Shown here in pieces: positions 58,109-64,000 of a DNA stretch of 64,000 bases. The stretch lies in the NCBI RefSeq assembly GCF_030052815.1, contig NC_079495.1:34319967-34383966 (forward strand), in the 5' to 3' direction. The notes below the pieces were generated by a model. It searched no databases. It had not been told where the DNA came from and saw only the letters and a list, made by a program, of their open reading frames with translations. Position 1 is the stretch's first letter. Every line of letters starts with the position of its first letter. The position numbers were made by a program, and so were the translations under genes. The DNA comes from Hevea brasiliensis (Eukaryota; Streptophyta; Magnoliopsida; Malpighiales; Euphorbiaceae).

Positions 58109-61100
58109 TGTGACACCCCTTACCCATCTACAGTATATCCGAGTAAGATATGTCACACGGTGTACCGGAACACTCTATTTCATCTCAATCATTTTTATTC
58201 TTCCTTAATTTATTTTTATTATCTTAATTTATTTTTATTATAGTTTTGAATATAACTTGTGAAATATAACTTATTTAAGTCATTTATTGAAATTATAATT
58301 TATTTGAGGTTCCGAAAATTTTATAGAAAATTCGGCAGAGTACCGGCTAAAAATGGAGAAAACAGTTCTTCGGAACCTGTGAAAAACACTTCCAATAATC
58401 ATTTCCAACAATCCCAACTCCATTTCCTCAACAAAATCTCAATATGTTTTTCAACAACATTTTCATTTCTCAATCATTCATCTCATATGATAATCATGTA
58501 AAAGTCATAAATAAATATTCACTTTTTCATTCACAAACACAATATCTACTACTTACATTAATACCAAAATACATTACATAAGTTTCAATTACATATGAGA
58601 AAATAAAAGTTAATTACAAAATATCAAAATAAAACCTAGTGTCCTACCAATGCACTGATGACGGTGAGGTGACACGGACACTATGCAGAGCTGCAGGAGG
58701 TCTCACCCAGTCTGTGGTCTACTGGGCTCTCGGTCAGTATCTCCAGAACCTATGCGTGGCAAAAGCAACGCGCTAAGCAATAATGCTTAGTGGTGCCAAT
58801 AATAAAATAAAAAGAAATAACAGAAAATAAATATGCAGTGAATGTATCGATGTCTTATTGCAAATAAATTTTCAATGAGTATTTGTAGTCTTACTTATTT
58901 TGTACTTGTTATATTCATTATTTCGTTAAATTTATCCACTTTCATTTTTGGTTGCCCAAGTAACCTATCTTTGGAGGACTGGATCGATAAACGGGTAACC
59001 GCATCGGGTATCAAGTACCTTGGGCCGTCACACCATCGGTTACATATGTATCTCCCGGTGTGCAATAGAACAACTAATAAGCTGTAATAACATCAGGCAC
59101 AAGGCCAAATCTCAGCACAATGTCAGAATGGCTAAAAGCCATGAAATCACAGAATGGCATAATGCCATGTGCAGTACTGCTAACTGAACCCTATTAGCAT
59201 GCCAAACTATCCAAACCAATCTTGTTAGGTATACTAGGGCATTTGACACTTTTGAATCTTTCAATTTTTGAATTTTAAGTTTTGGTGTTACTATTCCCTT
59301 CATTAGTCAACAAAAATGTTGACTTTTGTATAGAAAATAGGTACATTGGTTTTAACACTCCCAACATACCACATTTTGCATTCAAAATTTGTTGGTATTG
59401 ATTACCAATACCATTTCTAAGCTTAAAATTAATGAAGCAGAATTTTCAGTTTTCATACCCTATTTTTACTATTCCATTAGTTACTGTTGCAGTGGGAATT
59501 TGAGAAAATGATAAACATGAAAGTTGTTCCTTATTTTGTCTAGTTGAATTTCTTTTTTAGAATCACTCCATTTGGAGTTTTGTAGCTCAAGTTATGGTCC
59601 AAAACCACAACTGGCCGGATTGGAATTTTTCTGGACTAACCATATCTACAGTGCAGTGAACAGTGACTACAACTCCCTTGTTGGATAGGTTATGGTCATA
59701 ATTTGGGATAGATTTCTTCATGAAAGTTGTTGGTCTATATCTAAGCTTGTTGCTGGTAAAATTTCAGGTCAATTGGACCATTCTACACTGAGTTATGGCC
59801 AAATGAACAATCACTGTTCATTTGGTCATTCTGCAGAAACAGGTTGCAGGACACCCGGATTGGGGCAAGTTTTTGGTCCACTTGGTTTGGTCTTATGGGC
59901 ATGGTTTCTTCACCAAAGTTGTGCCATTATGTGTGTAGTTTCATGTCCAATTGGCCAAACACCAATTAAACCTCTACAATTTAAGTTATGGTAGTCCAAA
60001 CAGGCTAGACTCAGATCCAAATCTGCAGGTCACCATGGGCAGCCCACCCATACACAAATGCCAAGCCTCAACTCACCTTATTCCCTCCTCACACACATTC
60101 AAATGGTCACTAATTGACCATTACAATGTTCATATACCATTTCATGAGCAAACCCTAATTTTGTTCAAGTCTCCAAGTTCTCAAAGTTCAATTTATGCAT
60201 TAAACTTACAATTTCAACTTAAATCATGTCCTTAAACATGAATTGAGTGAGAGAGAATAAATTGGGCACTAACCTTAGGAGGGCAGAATTTTCCCTTCAA
60301 TTTCCTTCACTTTCTTTAGTTTTCTTGGCAGCCAAACACTTTCCCAAGAGGTAAAATCAAGTTTTTGTGAAGAAGACTAGAGGTTTTATGGTGATTTTTC
60401 AAGAGAATTTCTAGTGAGAAGTTTGGAATAACAATGGTGAAGGGAGAGGAAAGGGAGAAATGGCTGAAGAAGATGATGAATGCAGAAATTGTTTTCATTT
60501 TTTTCTCATTTTATCTCTTTTTAATTTGGCTTGTTGAGTTGTGATTGGTGGAGGCCTTCCTAATGACATCATGTGATGTCATATTTAGGTATTTCTTTCA
60601 TTTTCTTTTCTTTTTTTCTCTACTCATTTTCAATTTAATTTTTAGCAATATTTATTCATATTTTAGATCATATTAATTATTTACTTAACTGGACAAGTTG
60701 GCCAAAAATCACCTCTGAAGGTGAAATGACCAAAATGCCCTCCGTTTGGCTTAACAGACAAAAATTGTCTGTACCGATTGAAAAATTTTTCTAAACTTTT
60801 TCTTGGCATTTTAATGCCATAGAACCCTCAATAACCCTTCTCTGGAGTCCCAAAAATTATTTTATGAATTTTCTTTGGGGTCTAGGGCTCCTAGTTGCGA
60901 GAACCGCAACTTCCCACTGGGTTACCCATCGCTTGGGCATCGGCTCATTTAACTTGGTTGTATTTTATTTCTAAATTTTTCTTATTAATATTTGAGTTAA
61001 TTATGGTTCCTCACTTTAGTTTAAATATTTTTCCGGATGTTCTAGCTGTCTGGACCGACACTGGTCATCGGAACAGTAGAATGTACAGAGTTGCTACCGG

Positions 61101-61112
61101 GAGGGTGTTACA
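58109..61112 (-). mobile_element. G2 5' LTR
   Basis: It starts TGTGACACCCC and ends GGGTGTTACA. It has a ~20 bp tandem duplication near 58200-58240 (CTTAATTTATTTTTATTAT) that its partner lacks, so the duplication arose after insertion or is an assembly difference. The hairpin is near 58776-58794. Confidence 0.93.
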
Positions 61113-62230
61113 TAAATCATATCAGTGCATATAATCTTTAGACCTGAGATAGAATAGTTATCTTGTATATAGGTAGTTTGAGTTTGATACTGCTTTCATA
61201 CTTGTACTGTGTATGGGTATATGGGCATGTGTTGGCTCCTACTAGTTATATATGGAGGTAGGTGTTGATCACGATGGAATCTGTTCCTCTAAGTAAATAG
61301 AGATAAAATCCTATGTTCATTTAATTTTCTTGATGTTTTAGGTTCCTGGCTAGGACAGATAGATTTATTCGGAAAATAGTTTCTGATGAGAAAATATTTT
61401 TAATCAAGAACTAGAATTAAAAGAGAATATAATATTTATAGCAAATGGAGTTTGACATAAACCATGACTCCAGCTTGAGTTGGGATTTTATAACAGAGAG
61501 ATTCCAGTGCATGGTAACATATGATTATAGGTTCATTTAAGGTAAACCTTATTATTAATTGGGTGTCCATGGCATGCTATGCTAGGTGTTAACCATAGTC
61601 TATGAGGTGCATAAAATGATTTAGAGAAATCATTTATAGTAAGAAAGAGTTCTGATGATATTAAGAGTTGATATCATGTCTCATTGCCAATTAGTGATGA
61701 GCCTAGTAAGTCACACACATACACAAGCAGTCATCTAATTAAATATGATTTAATTAATTAATTAAAGAGTTTAATTGATTAATTAAATAGGTTTGGTTTG
61801 CAATTAGATTACAAAGTCCCTAGCATGACTTGAAACCAAATCTAGATTATTGGATGTATAGTATAAGTTAAATTTATATTTAAAGTGTTTAAATATGAAT
61901 TTAATTAATGAGAAATTAATTAATAGAGATTAATTAATTAATTTGTATTTGATATAAATTAATTAGAAGAAGAGAAATAATTATTTTGGGTTAAGAACTC
62001 AAAATTAAGACATAGGGGTATTTTGGTCATTTCGCAGTGTGACACGTGGCACCATGAGATGGTGACACATGGCATTACACATAAGCTTGCTAAATGTCTT
62101 TTAATCATGTAAGATGATTAAAATTAAGATTAAATGTAGGTTTGACACTTGGCACAATGTGATTGGGTCACTTAAACCTAGAGCTAATCAAAGGGTAACA
62201 TGTGGCAAGGGTTTAATGTATTAACCTAGC

Positions 62231-62238
62231 TATATAAG
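62231..62238 (+). promoter_or_regulatory. TATA box in copia LTR
   Basis: TATATAAG lies about 570 bp before the LTR end; the aligned place in the minus-strand copy (27955-27961) is also a TATA motif. It is followed by pyrimidine-rich sequence. A transcript starting just downstream would carry the leader and primer site. Confidence 0.55.
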
Positions 62239-62803
62239 TGTTGTTATGAAAAAATAAAAAAAAACCAGCAGCCACACTCCTTCGTCACACCATTTTGAAG
62301 CTCTCCCTCTCTTCCTCTTCATCTCTCATCAATTCAAAGAGATTAGCCATCAATCTCTTGAATTAAAAATACTAGAAATTGTTTCTAGTGTCTTGTTTAC
62401 ATCTCTAATCTCTTAAAAGGAAGAACTTGAATTTCTAATTAATAGAAAAAAACTTTAAAAGCTATTCAAGAGCTGCCATAGGTGTTCTTATTGTGGACAA
62501 GCTAGAGGGACAACATTTGGTGTCCTGAAGACGAATCTCAAAGGCGCAAATACGCTGCAGTGCATCAAGAAGTTAGTGTAATCATTCTTGATTTAATCTA
62601 GGATTCTAAAATTAATCTGATTAATTTTAAAATCTTAAGTGGCAAATACAGATCCAAAAATAAATTAAAAGAGTTTTAATATGTTGTTTATCATTGAAAT
62701 CAAATAGTTAAAAATATATCTTGCATGATGCATGTGATCGTAGGTGAAAATTTTTGAATTCAATGGTATAAACTTGTGTTTTTAATGCTTTCGTTCCTTC
62801 AAT

Positions 62804-62816
62804 TGGTATCAGAGCC
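62804..62816 (+). other. Copia primer binding site, initiator-Met tRNA
   Basis: TGGTATCAGAGCC complements the initiator-Met tRNA 3' end, two bases after the LTR end at 62801. Confidence 0.9.
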
Positions 62817-63066
62817 ACTATATTTGCCATTTAGATTGTTGATTATATGATTTAATTGTGTGATTTGATCATGAGATGATTATCCATTGTTGGTTGCAAT
62901 GGATGTGTGGCGACACACATGGTGAAGCCACCATAGGTGGCGGCAACAAAGCTTCTTCAAGGTGGCGTAAGGTTTGCTTTTTAATTTACAATTGTTATAT
63001 GATTAAAAGCTCATCCTATGTCTAATTAAATTGTTTAATTAGAATTTTAATTACACAATTAAATTA

Positions 63067-63416
63067 TGATTCAAATCAGAATTTTAAAAATTGTTTGAAT
63101 GTGATTCAAATTTGAATTTTAAAAGTTGTTTGAATGTGATTCAAATCTGAATTTTTAAAATTGTTTGAATCATATTTAAATCTGATTTTTTAAAGTTGTT
63201 TGAATAATATTCAGATCTGAATTTTTAAAAATTGTTTGAATGTGATTCAAATCTGATTTTTTAAAAATTGTTTGAATGTGATTCAAATCTGAATTTTTAA
63301 GGTTGTTTGAATGTGATTCAAATCTGAATTTTTAAATTTATTTGAATGAAATTCAAATCTGAATTTTTAAATTTATTTGAATCATATTCAAATCTAGATT
63401 TTTTAAGTTGAATATG
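63067..63416. repeat. ~35 bp AT-rich tandem repeats (about 10 units) in copia leader
   Basis: Units of the form GATTCAAATCTGAATTTTTA plus TTGTTTGAATGT recur with small differences. Each contains the palindromic pair TTTGAAT/ATTCAAA. The opposite-strand copy at 26890-27130 has about seven units, so the number varies between elements. Confidence 0.87.
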
Positions 63417-64000
63417 AGATATTCAATTTATTTTAAGTATGTATGTTTTATTTAATTGTTAAATAGTGATATGCATGATGGATGATCATGGACTGTAAAA
63501 GACCAATGTGATTGGATTTATTTCTTCTATGTTTCTTTGAGATTGTAAATTAATTAATTTATTTTAATTTATTTGGGCATGTATTATTAAGTTTGTAATA
63601 ATTTTTTGTTGTAATTTCATTTATTTAAGTTCTTGTAAATTCGCCTTGGTATGCCAAGGATTACTATGTAATATTGGATTGCAAGAAGTTCAAGGAGGTC
63701 AAGAGCATTGGTGGGACCAGTGGGAGGAATTTAAGATCAAGCGTTGATTATGTACTCCTTCAGCAACTCTTGTAAAATGAATGAATGAAATGCATCTAGG
63801 AATGCCCTGATTCAATTCTTGGTGGCTCAGAATTGAATCCCTTAGAAAGTCCATGATCATACCATATTTACTGCTTATCCATGAATGCATGAGATATATG
63901 AGAATGTATGCAATTATATGATATATGCATGCTAAATGGATAATGTGCAAAGTGAGACCTAAATAGTAATTAGGATGACCATAAAATCTTCCAAACAAAT

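Larger units (their letters stand above)
50279..61112 (-). mobile_element. Complete Tekay-like chromovirus G2, TSD TAAAT
   Basis: LTRs of about 3.0 kb (50279-53275, 58109-61112) flank a 4.8 kb internal region read on the minus strand. TAAAT duplicates lie at 50274-50278 and 61113-61117. The LTR pair is nearly identical over long stretches, so the insertion is recent. Despite this, coding frames are broken, mainly in places where short indels cluster (see findings). Confidence 0.95.
49856..62801 (+). mobile_element. 5' LTR of plus-strand copia element, split by G2
   Basis: The outer pieces 49856-50278 and 61118-62801 make a 2.1 kb LTR matching 27385-29482 (reverse) and 31129-33234. The first dinucleotide is TA where other copies have TG. 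It ends TTCCTTCA at 62801, next to the primer site. G2 sits at about base 423 of the LTR with a TAAAT duplication. Confidence 0.9.
62802..64000 (+). mobile_element. Copia leader region, element continues past the window
   Basis: The primer site TGGTATCAGAGCC (62804-62816) follows the LTR. Then come an array of ~35 bp repeats (63067-63416) and sequence shared with the minus-strand copia leader (26490-27384). No gag is recognised before the window ends; small frames here lack known motifs. Confidence 0.8.

Noticed and set aside
62804..62816. tRNA-like sequence at initiator-Met complementary sites
   Set aside because: Only the 12-13 bases of a primer binding site match, next to LTR ends; no cloverleaf is present.
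63067..63416. Regular repeats that could suggest a CRISPR array
   Set aside because: Repeats are contiguous and degenerate with no unique spacers, lie in a copia leader, and the DNA is from a plant.

Overview
This 64 kb window looks like a block of repetitive nuclear DNA from a flowering plant, probably a eudicot (the species cannot be told from the sequence). It is AT-rich. I found no host protein gene, tRNA, rRNA or CRISPR array. Almost every base can be assigned to LTR retrotransposons inserted into one another. Coding remnants come from four groups: Ty3/gypsy chromoviruses with a C-terminal chromodomain (best match the Tekay/Del lineage, with very long 3-4 kb LTRs), Ty3/gypsy Athila-like elements, one Ty3/gypsy Tat-like integrase tail, and Ty1/copia elements with about 2.1 kb LTRs.

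Layout. 1-7859: a plus-strand Tekay-like element whose integrase is interrupted by a second LTR, itself interrupted by a solo LTR (TSD GAGTG). 7860-10861: the 5' LTR, tRNA-Asp-type primer site and decayed gag of an Athila-like element on the minus strand. 10862-21733: a second minus-strand Athila-like element (integrase, RNase H, RT, gag, partial LTR), split by a solo Tekay-type LTR (10901-18636, TSD TTGAT) that carries another solo LTR of the same family in opposite orientation (11565-15297, TSD AAATC). 21734-22133: Tat-like integrase tail. 22134-26133: truncated Tekay-type LTR. 26134-33234: two copia elements in opposite orientations. 33235-36830: diverged LTR, copia protease-region scrap, and a decayed chromovirus integrase. 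36836-49855: another LTR-like sequence with a TATA box, split by complete Tekay element G1 (37620-48603, TSD TGTTG). 49856-64000: 5' LTR, primer site and leader of a plus-strand copia element, its LTR split by complete Tekay element G2 (50279-61112, TSD TAAAT).

G1 and G2 encode gag, aspartic protease, RT, RNase H, integrase and chromodomain on the minus strand, primed by initiator-Met tRNA. Both carry frameshifts or stops, so neither looks autonomous as read. G2 has the more similar LTR pair and should be the younger insertion.

The observations most worth following up are: a 74-75 bp GT...AG intron-like insertion at the same codon boundary in the integrase of all three Tekay copies that retain the region; Tekay-family LTRs built from degenerate ~200 bp modules and clusters of mini-hairpins; a 7.7 kb near-palindrome formed by one LTR landing in a sister LTR; and local clusters of CTG/CAG-centred discrepancies in G2 that may be consensus errors.
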